The notes: generated from the letters alone by a model not told the origin. A stretch of 64,000 nucleotides of DNA from Balanoglossus misakiensis (GCA_040954595.2 CM082589.2:9424001-9488000), one strand, 5' to 3'. Shown: positions 13,190-26,639, numbered from the stretch's first letter. A program made the numbers and translations.

Positions 13190-14800
13190 TATGCCTCTTG
13201 TTAAAAAGCACAACAGTCATAATTGTGTTCACATGAGTTTTATTGCTGCCAGGACATAACCCAAATATTTTGATAATTTTGGCAATGACCCTTGATCTAC
13301 TTGGATATGTCTCTTGTTAAAAAGCACAACAGTCATGATTTTGTTCACATGAGTACTATTGCTGCCTGGACATAACCCAAATATTTTGATAATTTTGGCA
13401 ATGACCCTTGATCTACTTGGATATGTCTCTTGTAAAAAAACACAACAGTCATGATTTTGTTCACATGAGTACTATTGCTGCCTGGACATAACCCAAATAT
13501 TTTGATAATTTTGGCAATGACCCTTGATCTACTTGGATATGTCTCTTGTTAAAAAGCACAACAGTCGTGATTTTGTTCACATGAGTACTACTGCTGCCAG
13601 GACATAACCAAAATATTTTGATAATTTTGGCAATGACCCTTGATCTACTTGGATATGCCTCTTGTAAAAAAACACAACAGTCATGATTTTGTTCACATGA
13701 GTACTATTGCTGCCTGGACATAACCCAAATATTTTGATAATTTTGGCAATGACCCTTGATCTACTTGGATATGCCTCTTGTTAAAAAGCACAACAGTCGT
13801 GATTTTGTTCACATGAGTACTACTGCTGCCAGGACATAACCAAAATATTTTGATAATTTTGGCAATGACCCTTGATCTACTTGGATATGCCTCTTGTTAA
13901 AAAGCACAACAGTCATGAGTTTGTTCACATGAGTACTATTGCTGCCTGGACATAACCCAAATTATTTGATAATTTTGGCAATGACCCTTGATCTACTTGG
14001 ATATGTCTCTTGTTAAAAAGCACAAGAGTCATGATTTTGTTCACATGAGTTTTATTGCTGCCAGGACATAACACAAATATTTTGATAATTTTGGCAATGA
14101 CCCTTGATCTACTTTGATATGTCTCTTGTTAAAAAGCACATCAGTCATGATTTTGTTCACATGAGTTTTATTGCTGCCAGGACATAACCCAAATGTTTTG
14201 ATAATTTTGGCAATGGCCCTTGATCTACTTGGATATGTCTCTTGTTAAAAAGCACGACAGTCATGATTTTGTTCACATGAGTTTTATTGCTGCCAGGACA
14301 TAACCCATATATTTTGATCATTTTGGCAATGACCCTTGATCTACTTGGATATGTCTCTTGTTAAAAAGCGCAACAGTCATGATTTTGCTCACAGGAGTTT
14401 TATTGCTGCCAGGATATAACCCAAATATTTGGATAATTTTGGCAATGACCCTTGATCTACTTGGATATGTCTCTTGTTAAAAAGCACAACAGTCATGATT
14501 TTGTTCATATGAATTTTATTGCTGCCAGGACATAACCCAAATATTTTGATAACTTTGGCAATGACTCTTGATCTACTTGGATATGTCTCTTGTTAAAAAG
14601 CACAACAGTCATGATTTTGTTCACACGAGTTTTATTGCTGCCAGGACATAACCCAAATATTTTGATAATTTTGGCCATGACCCTTGATCTACTTGGATAT
14701 GTCTCTTGTTAAAAAGCACAACAGTCATGATTTTGTTCACATGAGTTTTATTGTTGCCAGGACATAACCCAAATATTTTGATAATTTTGGCCATGATCTA
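13190..14800 (+). repeat. 116-bp satellite array, first run
   Basis: About 13-14 monomers head to tail, each with acttggatatgtctcttgtt, cacaacagtcatgattttgt, tgctgccaggacataaccca and ggcaatgacccttgatctac. Variation is mainly tgccagg/tgcctgg, gagtactatt/gagttttatt and gttaaaaagc/gtaaaaaaac. Variants alternate in blocks, suggesting multi-monomer amplification. Confidence 0.9.
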
Positions 14801-15544
14801 CTTTCCCATAACTTGCCATGCACAGCAGATACGGCTTTCAAATTTAGAGGACTGGAACACCTAATGCAGTATTAATCTTTAACACAATCATTATGTACTT
14901 ATCCTATTTAAAGTTAACCAATTGAGCTTAGATGTTTGGTTCTTGTTGGACACTTATCAGTTTGATGTCAAAATTTGTTGGCACAAATTTGCGTGACCTC
15001 TGGGTTACTTACCATTTCTCAGCATCCATAACAGATACAGCCTTTGCTTTCTGTTGGAACCATGCTACCCACTTTGGTCACTCCAATGCTGCTTATAGTT
15101 GGGTCTTCTTCATGGCGGCCATATTGGATTTTCTGATAATCTCTAAAAGTGGACATTTTTTTCTAAACTGCAGGGCCAATCAAGTTCTAATTTACTGTCC
15201 GTTCCAATTTTTTTCAATAATATTTTTAGTAGTCATGTGAATTTGGATTAATTATGGATTTTAGAAAAATCTCATGAAAAATTTCCAAAGTCTTTTTTAA
15301 TCAAGCTTTCAAGTGAATTGTGATTGCTTTAACCTTATTCGAGCCAAATTGGATTTTCTGAACACTGATGAAAAACAAAGATTTCCTGTTTCTAGCCTAC
15401 TCATTGATAGCACACAAATTCCATTTTTGGATACAAGTCGGCATATGACTAGAATACGTTACATTTTTGGCAACTTTCACATGTTCTTTGATCCAGTTTT
15501 TTTTTCAGAATTTGATTAAACAATTTGTTGGCCACTCTCACAAC

Positions 15545-16665
15545 AGTCATAATTGTGTTCACATGAGTTTTATTGCTGCCAGGACATAACCCAAATATTT
15601 TGATAATTTTGGCAATGACCCTTGATCTACTTGGATATGTCTCTTGTTTAAAAGCACAACAGTCATGATTTTGTTCACATGAGTACTATTGCTGCCTGGA
15701 CATAACCCAAATATTTTGATAATTTTGGCAATGACCCTTGATCTACTTGGATATGTCTCTTGTAAAAAAACACAACAGTCATGATTTTGTTCACATGAGT
15801 ACTATTGCTGCCAGGACATAACCCAAATATTTTGATAATTTTGGCAATGACCCTTGATCTACTTGGATATGCCTCTTGTTAAAAAGCACAACAGTCATGA
15901 TTTTGTTCACATGAGTACTATTGCTGCCTGGACATAACCCAAATTATTTGATAATTTTGGCAATGACCCTTGATCTACTTGGATATGTCTCTTGTTAAAA
16001 AGCACAAGAGTCATGATTTTTTTCACATGAGTTTTATTGCTGCCAGGACATAACCCAAATATTTTGATAATTTTGGCAATGACCCTTGATCTACTTTGAT
16101 ATGTCTCTTGTTAAAAAGCACATCAGTCATGATTTTGTTCACATGAGTTTTATTGCTGCCAGGACATAACCCAAATATTTTGATAATTTTGGCAATGGCC
16201 CATGATCTACTTGGATATGTCTCTTGTTAAAAAGCACAACAGTCATGATTTTGTTCACGTGAGTTTTATTGCTGCCAGGACATAACCCATATATTTTGAT
16301 CATTTTGGCAATGACCCTTGATCTACTTGGATATGTCTCTTGTTAAAAAGCGCAACAGTCATGATTTTGTTCACATGAGTTTTATTGCTGCCAGGATATA
16401 ACCCACATATTTGGATAATTTTGGCAATGACCCTTGATCTACTTGGATATGTCTCTTGTTAAAAAGCACAACAGTCATGATTTTGTTCATATGAATTTTA
16501 TTGCTGCCAGGACATAACCCAAATATTTTGATAACTTTGGCAATGACTCTTGATCTACTTGGATATGTCTCTTGTTAAAAAGCACAACAGTCATGATTTT
16601 GTTCACACGAGTTTTATTGCTGCCAGGACATAACCCAAATATTTTGATAATTTTGGCCATGATCT
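15545..16665 (+). repeat. 116-bp satellite array, second run
   Basis: About 9-10 monomers of the same family. Several keep the same private variants in the same order as in the first run (for example cataacccatatattttgat and the ggataattttgg variant), so this run derives from a block copy, not from independent monomer spread. Confidence 0.88.
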
Positions 16666-17454
16666 ACTTTCCCATAACTTGCCATGCACAGCAGATACGG
16701 CTTTCAAATTTAGAGGACTGGAACACCTAATGCAGTATTAATCTTTAACACAATCATTATGTACTTATCCTATTTAAAGTTAACCAATTGAGCTTAGATG
16801 TTTGGTTCTTGTTGGACACTTATCAGTTTGATGTCAAAATTTGTTGGCACAAATTTGCGTGACCTCTGGCTTACTTACCATTTCTCAGCATCCATAACAG
16901 ATACAGCCTTTGCTTTCTGTTGGAACCATGCTACCCACTTTGGTCACTCCAATGCTGCTTATAGTTGGGTCTTCTTCATGGCGGCCATATTGGATTTTCT
17001 GATAATCTCTAAAAGTGGACATTTTTTTCTAAACTGCAGGGCCAATCAAGTTCTAATTTACTGTCCGTTCCAATTTTTTTCAATAATATTGTTAGTAGTC
17101 ATGTCAATTTGGATTAATTATGGATTTTTGAAAAATCTCATGAAAAATTTCCAAAGTCTTTTTTAATCAAGCTTTCAAGTGAATTGTGATTGCTTTAACC
17201 TTATTCGAGCCAAATTGGATTTTCTGAACACTGATGAAAAACAAAGATTTCCTATTTCTAGCCTACTCATTGATAGCACACAAATTCCATTTTTGGATAC
17301 AAGTCGGCATATGACTAGAATACATTACATTTTTGGCAACTTTCACATGTTCTTTGATCCAGTTTTTTTTTCAGAATTTGATTAAACAATTTGTTGGCCA
17401 CTCTCACATGTCCTTTGATCCAGTAATTCTAGAACTTAATTTTATGTGGATATG

Positions 17455-18360
17455 CCTCTTGTTAAAAAGCACAACAGTCATAATTGTGTTCACATGAGTT
17501 TTATTGCTGCCAGGACATAACCCAAATATTTTGATAATTTTGGCAATGACCCTTGATCTACTTGGATATGTCTCTTGTTAAAAAGCACAACAGTCATGAT
17601 TTTGTTCACATGAGTACTATTGCTGCCTGGACATAACCCAAATATTTTGATAATTTTGGCAATGACCCTTGATCTACTTGGATATGTCTCTTGTAAAAAA
17701 ACACAACAGTCATGATTTTTTTCACATGAGTACTATTGCTGCCTGGACATAACCCAAATATTTTGATAATTTTGGCAATGACCCTTGATCTACTTGGATA
17801 TGCCTCTTGTTAAAAAGCACAACAGTCGTGATTTTGTTCACATGAGTACTACTGCTGCCAGGACATAACCCAAATATTTTGATAATTTTGGCAATGACCC
17901 TTGATCTACTTGGATATGCCTCTTGTTAAAAAGCACAACAGTCGTGATTTTGTTCACATGAGTACTACTGCTGCCAGGACATAACCCAAATATTTTGATA
18001 ATTTTGGCAATGACCCTTGATCTACTTGGATATGCCTCTTGTTAAAAAGCACAACAGTCATGATTTTGTTCACACGAGTACTATTGCTGCCTGGACATAA
18101 CCCAAATTATTTGATAATTTTGGCAATGACCCTTGATCTACTTGGATATGTCTCTTGTTAAAAAGCACAACAGTCATGATTTTGTTCATATGAATTTTAT
18201 TGCTGCCAGGACATAACCCAAATATTTTGATAACTTTGGCAATGACTCTTGATCTACTTGGATATGTCTCTTGTTAAAAAGCACAACAGTCATGATTTTG
18301 TTCACACGAGTTTTATTGCTGCCAGGACATAACCCAAATATTTTGATAATTTTGGCCATG
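17455..18360 (+). repeat. 116-bp satellite array, third run
   Basis: About 7-8 monomers, including two consecutive near-identical copies with the gtcgtgattttgttc variant, followed by the same terminal monomers (ttcatatgaattttattgct, then ttcacacgag) that end the second run. It is shorter than run two, so copy number changes by unequal exchange. Confidence 0.88.
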
Positions 18361-19144
18361 ATCTACTTTCCCATAACTTGCCATGCACAGCAGATACGGC
18401 TTTCAAATTTAGAGGACTGGAACACCTAATGCAGTATTAATCTTTAACACAATCATTATGTACTTATCCTATTTAAAGTTAACCAATTGAGCTTAGATGT
18501 TTGGTTCTTGTTGGACACTTATCAGTTTGATGTCAAAATTTGTTGGCACAAATTTGCGTGACCTCTGGGTTACTTACCATTTCTCAGCATCCATAACAGA
18601 TACAGCCTTTGCTTTCTGTTGGAACCATGCTACCCACTTTGGTCACTCCAATGCTGCTTATAGTTGGGTCTTCTTCATGGCGGCCATATTGGATTTTCTG
18701 ATAATCTCTAAAAGTGGACATTTTTTTCTAAACTGCAGGGCCAATCAAGTTCTAATTTACTGTCCGTTCCAATTTTTTTCAATAATATTGTTAGTAGTCA
18801 TGTGAATTTGGATTAATTATGGATTTTTGAAAAATCTCATGAAAAATTTCCAAAGTCTTTTTTAATCAAGCTTTCAAGTGAATTGTGATTGCTTTAACCT
18901 TATTCGAGCCAAATTGGATTTTCTGAACACTGATGAAAAACAAAGATTTCCTATTTCTAGCCTACTCATTGATAGCACACAAATTCCATTTTTGGATACA
19001 AGTCGGCATATGACTAGAATACATTACATTTTTGGCAACTTTCACATGTTCTTTGATCCAGTTTTTTTTTCAGAATTTGATTAAACAATTTGTTGGCCAC
19101 TCTCACATGTCCTTTGATCCAGTAATTCTAGAACTTAATTTTAT

Positions 19145-19375
19145 GTGGATATGTCTCTTGTTAAAAAGCACAACAGTCATGATTTTGTTCACATGAGTAC
19201 TATTGCTGCCAGGACATAACCCAAATATTTTGATAATTTTGGCAATGACCCTTGATCTACTTGGATATGTCTCTTGTTAAAAAGCACAACAGTCATGATT
19301 TTGTTCACATGAGTACTACTCTGGCAGGACATAACCCAAATATTTGGATAATTTTGGCAATGACCCTTGATCTAC
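19145..19375 (+). repeat. 116-bp satellite array, short fourth run
   Basis: Two monomers follow the fourth module, after which the sequence resumes the module-like phrase gcatgcacagcagatacagc before being interrupted by an inserted element at 19413. Confidence 0.85.
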
Positions 19376-19412
19376 ATTTCCAAAACTTGGCATGCACAGC
19401 AGATACAGCTTT

Positions 19413-21375
19413 TATTAGCTCTGCTGTCACTTGTGTCAGCCGAGCTGTAGCAGTAGGTTGATAAATGTCCGTCCGTCGTCTGTCGTCCGTCATCCGTCAT
19501 CCGTCGTCCGTCGTCCGTCAACTTTTGGTATTTCAATCTTCTTCTATAAAACTACTTGGCATATTTAGCTGAAATTTGGTTGGAATGTGTGTTATGGTGC
19601 CCTTACCTGATTTTGTTAATTTGGATTTGATCGGGTCATGAATATGCAAATTAGATCTAAAAATAAAATTTTTGGTAAAAAAATCTTCTTCTCCCTAACT
19701 ACATGTACGATGGAGCTGAAATTTGGTAGGAATGTGTGTTATGGTGTCCCTACCTGATTTTTAGCTCTGCTGTCACTTGTGTCAGCCGAGCTGTAGCAGT
19801 AGGTTGATAAGTGTCCGTCCGTCGTCCGTCGTCTGTCGTCCGTCGTCTGTCGTCCGTCGTCCGTCGTCCGTCGTCCGTCAACTTTTTGTATTTCAATCTT
19901 CTTCTTTAAAACAACTGGGCATATTTAGCTGAAATTTGGTTGGAATGTGTGTTATGGTGCCTTTAACTGATTTTGTTAATTTGGATTTGATGGGGTCATG
20001 AATATGCAAATTAGATCTAAAAATAGAATTTTGGTAAAAAATCTTCTTCTCCATAACTACATGTACAATGGAGCTGAAATTTGGTAGGAATGTGTGTTAT
20101 GGTGCCCCTACCTGATTTTGTAAATTTGGATTTGATGGGGTCATAAATATGCAAATTAGATCTAAAAATATAATTTTTGGTCAAAAATGTTCTTCTCCCT
20201 AACTACACGTACGATGGAGCTGAAATATGGTAGGAATGTGTGTTATGATGCCCCTACCTGATTTTATAAATTTGGATATGATCGGGTCATGAATATGTAA
20301 ATTAGATCTAAAAATATAATTTTTGGTAAAAAATCTTCTTCTCCCTAACTATTTGTACGATGGACATGAAATTTAGTAGGAATGTGTGTTATAGTGTCCC
20401 TACCTAATTTTGTTAATTTGGATTTGATTGGGTCATAAATATGCAAATTAGATCTAAAAATAGAATTTTTGGTCAAAAATCTTCTTCTCCCTAACTACAT
20501 GTACGATGGCGCTGAAATTTAGTAGGAATGTGTGTTATGGTGCCCCTACCTGATTTTGCTAATTTGGATATGATGGGGTCATAAATATGCAAATTAGATC
20601 TAAAAATAGAATTTTTGGTAAAAAAATCTTCTCCCTAAATACATGTACGATGGAGTTGAAATTTGGTAGAATGTGTGTTATGGTGCCCCTACCTGATTTT
20701 GTTTTATTGGAGTTTTGATCGGGTCATGAATATGCAAATTAGAACATTGGTACTTCCTTTTGATGTTGTTCTTTAGGAATAAATTCTTTCTTTCTTTAGC
20801 ACAATGAATCAAGCTGAATGTGGATATTAAATACTTGTGATGTCTATGTTTGGTTTTGTTTAATAGAATACAATTGTTATGATTAAAACCTAGGGTATTC
20901 ATATCATTGCCCAGCTATAGGTTTCACTGTTAAAGTCAGCAGAGCTCTTTTGACCGATAGGTCACTTGTGTTAATTTGGATTTGATCGGGTCATGAATAT
21001 GCAAATTAGATCTAAAAATAAAATTTTTGGTAAAAAATCTTCTTCTCCCTAACTACATGTACGATGGAGCTGAAAATTGGTAGGAATGTGTGGTATGGTG
21101 CCCCTACCTGATTTTGTTAATTGGAATTTTGATGGGGTCATGAATATGCAAATTAGAACCTTGGTACTTCCTTTTGATGTTGTTCTTTAGAATTCAATTC
21201 TTTCTTTCTTTAGTGCAATGAATCAAGCTGAATTTGGATAAATACTTGTGATGTCTATGTTTGGTTTTGTTGAATAGAATACAATTGTTATGAATTAAAA
21301 CCTAGGGTATTCATATCATCGCCCAGGTTACACTGTTAAGGTCAGCAGAGCTCATTTGACCAATAGGTCACTTGT
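19413..21375 (+). mobile_element. non-autonomous element A, interrupting the satellite domain
   Basis: The left end reads attagctctgctgtcacttg and the right end ataggtcacttgt. On either side the module sequence gcagatacggctttcaaatttagagg is split after cttt. Inside are a (gtccgtc)n run at 19466-19518, then part of a roughly 145-bp internal repeat. At 19762-20969 it is itself interrupted by a second copy of the family. The subterminal agctctgctg near the left end is complementary to cagcagagct near the right end. No ORF of note. Confidence 0.7.
19762..20969 (+). mobile_element. non-autonomous element B, nested inside element A
   Basis: It begins tagctctgctgtcacttgtg and ends ataggtcacttgt, the same ends as element A. 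Its insertion splits A's phrase cctgattttgttaatttgg after cctgatttt, with gttaatttgg resuming at 20970. It holds a (gtccgtc)n tract at 19815-19880 and about six copies of a 145-bp unit (aatatgcaaattagatct at 20001, 20146 and about 20292). No direct target duplication longer than a base is seen. Confidence 0.72.
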
Positions 21376-23990
21376 AAATTTAGAGGACTGGAACACCTAA
21401 TGAAGTGCATGTGTTAACTTTAACACACTAATTATGTATATGAGCTATTTAAAGTTAACCAATAAAGCGTAGAAGTCTGCTTTTTGTTGGACACTGATCA
21501 GTTTGGTATCAAATTTTGTTGGCACATTTTGCCTCACCTCTGGCGTACTTTACCATTTCTGGGCATCCACAACAGACACAGCCTCTGCTTTCTGTTGGAA
21601 CCATGCTTAACACCTTGGTCCCTCCAATGCTACTTTTAGTTGTAATTGTCTTCTTCATGGCGGCCATATTGGATTTTCTAATAAGCTTTAAAGGTTGACA
21701 TTTTCATAAACTACAGGGCCAATCAAGTTCTAATTTACTGTGCGGTTGAAAGTTTGATAAAATATCATTCGTGGTCATGTGACTTTTGGTGCCTTATTGG
21801 ATTTTTTAAAAATCTCATTCAAAAATTACGAAAATCTTTTTCTAATCAAGTTTTCAAGTGAATTGTGATTGGTTTAACCTTATCAGAGCCAAATTGGATT
21901 TTCTGAACTCCGATTAAAAGCTAAAATTCCTTTTTTTATCCTACTCATTGAAAGCACACAAATTCTTTCTGTGGATACGAGTCACCATATGACTAGAATA
22001 TGTTACATTTTTTGACAACTTTCATATGTTCTTTGATCCAGTTTTTTTTCAGTATTTGATTAAACAATTTGTTGGTGACTCTCGCATGTCCTTTGATCCA
22101 GTAATTCCATAACTTAATTTTATGTGGATATGGCTCTTGATAAAAAGCTCAACAGTCATGATTTTGTTCAAAGAGTACTACTGCTGCCAGGACATAACCC
22201 AAATATTTTGATAATTTTGGCAATGACCTTTGATGTACTTTCCCATAACCTGGCCTGCACAGCAGATACAGCCTTCAGATTTTTAGGCCTTAAACACCTA
22301 ATAAAGTATTAAACTTTAACAAAAAAGTTGTGTACATAAGCTTTTTCTAGTTAACCAATAGAGAATAAAAGTCTGTTTTTTTGTTGAACACTGATCAGTT
22401 TGATGTCAAAATTTGTTGGCACAAATTTCCGTGACCTCTGGCTTACCTACCATTTCTAAGCATCCACAACAGATACAGAGTTTGCTTTCTGTTGGAACCA
22501 TGCTAACTGCTTTGGTCCCTGTAATGCTGCATGTTCCTTTAATTGTCTTCTTCATGGTGGCCATATTGGATTTTCTGATAACCTTTAAAAAATGACAGTT
22601 CTTTTCAAAAACTACAGGGACAATCAAGTTCGAATATACTGTGCAGTTCAAAGTTTGACAGTAATATTGCTAGTAGTCATGTGACTTAGAATTCCTTATT
22701 AGATTTTTGAAAAATATCATTAAAACACTTTTTCTAATCAAGTTTTCAAGTGAATTGTGATTGGTTAAACCTTATTGGAGCCAAATTGGATTTTCTGAAC
22801 AACGATTTAAAACTAAGATTTCCTATTTATGGCCTACTCATTGATAGCACAAACATTATTTATATGTATATGAGTCACTATATGACCAGAATATGTTACC
22901 ATTTTTGGCATATTGCATATGTCCTTTAATCCAGTTTTTTCAACACTTAATAATACAAATTTTAGGCAACTTTCATTTGTCTTTTGATCCAGATCTTTCA
23001 GAACTTAATTAAAGTTTATTGAAGCCAAATTGGATTTTATGAATTCCGATTAAAAACTTTGATTGCACACCAATTCTTTTTATAGATACGAGTCACCATA
23101 TGACCAGAATACGTTGCATTTTTTGGCAACTTTCGCATGTACTTTGATCCATTTTTTTTCAGAACTTAATTATTCGTGGATATGCCTCTTGTTGAAAAGC
23201 AAAACAGTGATGATTTATTTTTCACACGAATAGTACTGCTGCCAGGACATAACCCAAATTTTTTGATAATATTGGCATTGAACTTTGTCCTAAGTTTGGC
23301 ACCTGTATTCTTTTCTGAATATCTTATGGCGACTAGACTAATAGCACTAGAGGTTTGGTTTTTGATGTATATGGACAAGTATGGGACTTAGCTTTTTTTG
23401 TTACATTTGGAATCCACTGGACCAATGTTGAGCTTATTAAATATGTGAATATCTAATGCTGAGCTTACCCATATTGTTACAGGTTGAATTTTTTATGAAC
23501 ATGCTCTACTATTGGACTTAATTTTTTTGCTGAATTTCTTGACCAATGATAACCTTATAAATATGTGCTTACGTAATTGTAGACTAGATAATGAAGCTTT
23601 GAGTCTGGGTTTTCTTGAACATTCACCAGTATGCGATCACATTTTTTTCTGACATTTTTGTTAGCTTTGGTTACCTTTAACCTATTTTCCCTGCCTTGGC
23701 ATGCACAGCAGATAACGCCTTCAAATTTTGAGGGCTGGAACACCTAATTACCAGGTTAACCAATAGAGCCAGAAGTCTTGTTTTTCATTTTACACTGATC
23801 ATTTTGGAAGAAAAATTTGTTGACAATTTTGGGTGAGCTCTTGGTGACCTTTGATCTGCTTTCCTATATACATAGCAGATACAGCATTGGCACTCTCTGG
23901 TATCCATAGGAACTGCTTTGACCCAGCCAATGTTGGTTGCACTTTAATTTTTTTTCATTAATTGACCATATGTACCCCTTGACCCGCAGT
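21376..23990 (+). repeat. diverged copies of the 12-19 kb module
   Basis: Module phrases recur in decayed form: caatagagcttag/aataaagcgtagaagtctg, ggacactgatcagtttg, ttctgttggaaccatgct, catggcggccatattggatt and ccttgatccag at about 21400-22320, 22320-23170 and 23170-23990. The 116-bp monomer appears singly at about 22130-22280 and 23180-23300. These look like older units at the edge of the domain, more diverged than the central ones. Confidence 0.65.
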
Positions 23991-24062
23991 ATGTTGGGTT
24001 GGGCTGGCTTGCCAAATTAATCCTATTATTATCATTGATTTCATGCATTTAATTCTTTCATT

Positions 24063-24165
24063 CTTTTTTTTTGTAGGTCCCACCGGTACTCTTCTCCTTC
24101 TCTCTCTCTTTCTTTCTTTCTTTCTTTTTTTCTCTTCTTTTCTCTTTTTTTTCTTTTTTTCCCTG
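24063..24165. repeat. pyrimidine-rich microsatellite tract
   Basis: About 100 bp of almost pure C/T, including a tctttctttctttcttt run, lies on the plus strand. The ORF on the opposite strand through this tract is a Lys/Arg/Glu artefact. Confidence 0.85.
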
Positions 24166-24194
24166 TAGGCCCCAATGGTAACACCATAATCAAC

Positions 24195-24710
24195 CTACTA
24201 ACGTAAAATTTGATGGATGGATGGAGCGGAGTGTCAACCATAGTCAACCTACTAATATAAACTTTGATGGATGGATGGATGGAGCGGAGCGTCAACCATA
24301 GTCAACCTACTAATATAAACTTTGATGGATGAATGGAGCGGAGCGTCAACCATAGTCAACCTACTAATATAAACTTTGATGGATGGATGGTGGAGCAGAG
24401 CGTCAACCATAGTCAACTTACTAAAATATAAACTTTGATGGATGGATGGTGCCGCGGAGCGTCAACTTAAAGGATGGAGAAGTGGAAGGATGGAGAAGTG
24501 GAGTTTTTCTCTGTTTTTTCCTCTTTTTCTTTCCTGTAGGGCACACTGGTAACACCATAATCAACCAACTAACGTAAAATTTGATGGGAGGATGGAGCGG
24601 AGTGTCAACCATAGTCAACCTACTAATATAAACTTTGATGGATGGATGGATGGAGCGTCAACCTAAAGGATGGAGAAGTGGAAGAATGGAGAAGTGGAGT
24701 TTCAACATAA
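24195..24710 (+). repeat. minisatellite of about 60-bp units with ggatggatgg
   Basis: The unit gtcaaccatagtcaacctac, taatataaactttgatggat and ggatggagcggagc repeats about seven times, with some units replaced by ggatggagaagtgg. Spacing is about 55-65 bp. A non-repeat phrase (cctgtagg…cactggtaacaccataatca) appears twice, at about 24165 and 24535, so a larger duplication also exists. Confidence 0.8.
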
Positions 24711-24739
24711 TATCCTCTTGACCGAAATTATAAGATAGA

Positions 24740-25560
24740 GTAATATAGACGTACAAAACGAGGTGATCGTAATATAAAACTTAATAGTCCAATAAATCGG
24801 GTTAATAATTGGTAGTGATTACTTGTTTTAAAATTAGGTTAACAGCAATGGCTTTGTGCAGGGTATGATAATAGGTTCCGAAATGTGTATGGTATAATAA
24901 CGGTGAACACATTTGAATTTGGTTTAATAAAAGGGTTACAAATGTGATGATGGTTTTATGGTAAAATTTGAGTGTACACAGGTTATAAAGGGGTAACAAC
25001 GGTTGCTTGTATGAAGGGAATAATATTAGGGTAACAAATGTGGTATAAAAAGGTATAACGGGTTTATAATATGATGATGGCTTGTGTACACAGGTTATAA
25101 TGGGTATATGAATGAGAAGGGTATAATAATAGTAATAACTGTGTCGGGTTTAATAAGGGTAACAATTGTGCAAGGTATAATAACGATTAATAATTGTGGT
25201 GATGGCTTATGGTGATATTAAGTATAAAAAGGGTGTTAATATTGATGATGATGACAGAGGTATAATAATGATAAAATGTTAAATAAGTGTCCAAGGTCTA
25301 ATAATCATGTTGGTTCATTCATTGGTTAATGTGTATATTTTATGAATAACATGCTATTATTTCTCAGATAGATAGTACTCGTCAGCATCGTTATTCGGTG
25401 GAATTTCTCGCAACGGTACCCGTGATTGTATTCGCGCATCGACACATTGTACGCGACAGACATGCAGAAAATGTTAGCACAATGTTAGGTTAGCTTAACC
25501 TCCCCACCCCATCCAAATTCCAAATTTAGCTTAGATCATGGGGTGAGAGGAGGAGAGGAC
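24740..25560 (+). repeat. flanking repeat X, left copy
   Basis: A loose repeat built from ggtataataa, gttaacaa and tgatgatggctt phrases leads to ttcattcattggttaatgtg (about 25313), cgcgcatcgacacattgtac, acagacatgcagaaaat and ttaggttagcttaacctccc. The same series occurs in the same orientation at about 47640-48300. The two copies bracket the 18-kb satellite and its right-hand flank. Confidence 0.65.
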
Positions 25561-26239
25561 AGTTTTTTTTCCCTCTTTTGTAATTGGTATGAGGTTTTTT
25601 AACTGCCCTTTAGGCGCGTAAATTAGATGTGTTATCATACATGTAGTTATCTTGCTTTATTTTAAAACAATTGCGAATGAGCTCTGCGAGATTATGTACA
25701 CGATAGTGTGTTATATAATGCTAAGGTAAAAGTAAACTTAACCCACTAACCCATCACACTATTGTGTGCATAATTAGCAGATGCTATTTTGACTGGCCCA
25801 TTGGTCAACCAAATGACACCTTGTTTCAAAAAGAGCTGAAACTATATTGGTTAACTTCTTTCAGTTTAACCACATGACACATTGTTTCAAATTGGCCTGC
25901 AAGATATGCTACTTGAACTTCCCCCCCCCCCACCCCCACCCCCCAAAAACAATAAATTAGGGATTAATCACTCGCTATATTATGAACATTCACATGAAAA
26001 TTATGCAACCAAATTAAAGGTATTCTGGAGGCGTCTTCTGATGTCAGGTGGTTCAAATCCACCGATACCTAAGCTGGAAACATAACTTTTCATTGGTGTT
26101 CATATATGGCGAATAAAACACGCATATTCGTATTATCATATTTCAGAAATGAACGAATTGAAATAGATTCTTTTCGATATGTCACTATAAACTTTAATCC
26201 CATTTCACCCCTTTTACTCAAAATGTAATGTTTAAATAG
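25561..26239. other. sequence between repeat X and the large satellite, with a poly-C tract
   Basis: A C-rich tract broken by single A bases lies at about 25921-25945. Otherwise the sequence is unassigned AT-rich DNA without coding signals. The ORFs here encode low-complexity or unrecognisable peptides. Confidence 0.4.
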
Positions 26240-26639
26240 CAAAGAAGTAATCACTAAACTTTGACACCGGGGTTTAAAATGCATACAGGGATACTAAAAG
26301 TTGACTGAAATCCCTTGGTTAATACGTGTCCAAAAGCAATCCTATTTGACATTGCTAATGCAATGATGACATTGAATTTGATTCTTTGCATTAGGGGGAA
26401 TGGCGATGCAAGCTTGATGATGCAGCCAGGTAGATAGTGATGCAAACACTTCACTTTGACATAGGTATTTAATGCATGTGCATGGGTATTTAATGTTGAC
26501 TGTAAATCCCCAGGTTAATACGTGGCCAAAAGCACTGTAATTTGACATTGCTAATGCTACCGTGACACTAAATCTGATTCTTGCATCAGGGTAAATTGTG
26601 AAGCAAGCTTGATGATGCATCATGATAGATGGTGTTTCA

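Larger units (their letters stand above)
12400..19375 (+). repeat. higher-order satellite domain: unique module plus 116-bp monomers, four cycles
   Basis: A module of about 740-790 bp (starting near gcagatacagcc and including ggacacttatcagtttgat and atggcggccatattgg) occurs at about 12400-13190, 14805-15545, 16665-17455 and 18360-19145. Each is followed by a run of 116-bp monomers with the phrase cttggatatgtctcttgtta and gctgccaggacataaccc (ggatatg at 13303 then 13419). Cycle starts taken at the same point are 14932, 16798 and 18497, so cycle lengths are 1866 and 1699 bp, and the first is about 2.4 kb. ORFs in the modules (for example 14932-15240 and 17179-17385) merely repeat with the module and have no known domain. 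Confidence 0.85.

Noticed and set aside
12567-19084. Repeated ORFs such as MFGSCWTLISLMSKFVGTN and MNCDCFNLIRAKLDFLNTDE
   Set aside because: They occur once per higher-order cycle, drift in the degenerate copies at 21-23 kb, and lack a domain or promoter. I treat them as repeat content.
25390-25500. Possible CRISPR-like or prokaryotic repeat arrays among the satellites
   Set aside because: Introns, SINEs, LINEs and monomer structure show eukaryotic DNA. There are no spacer-separated short repeats.
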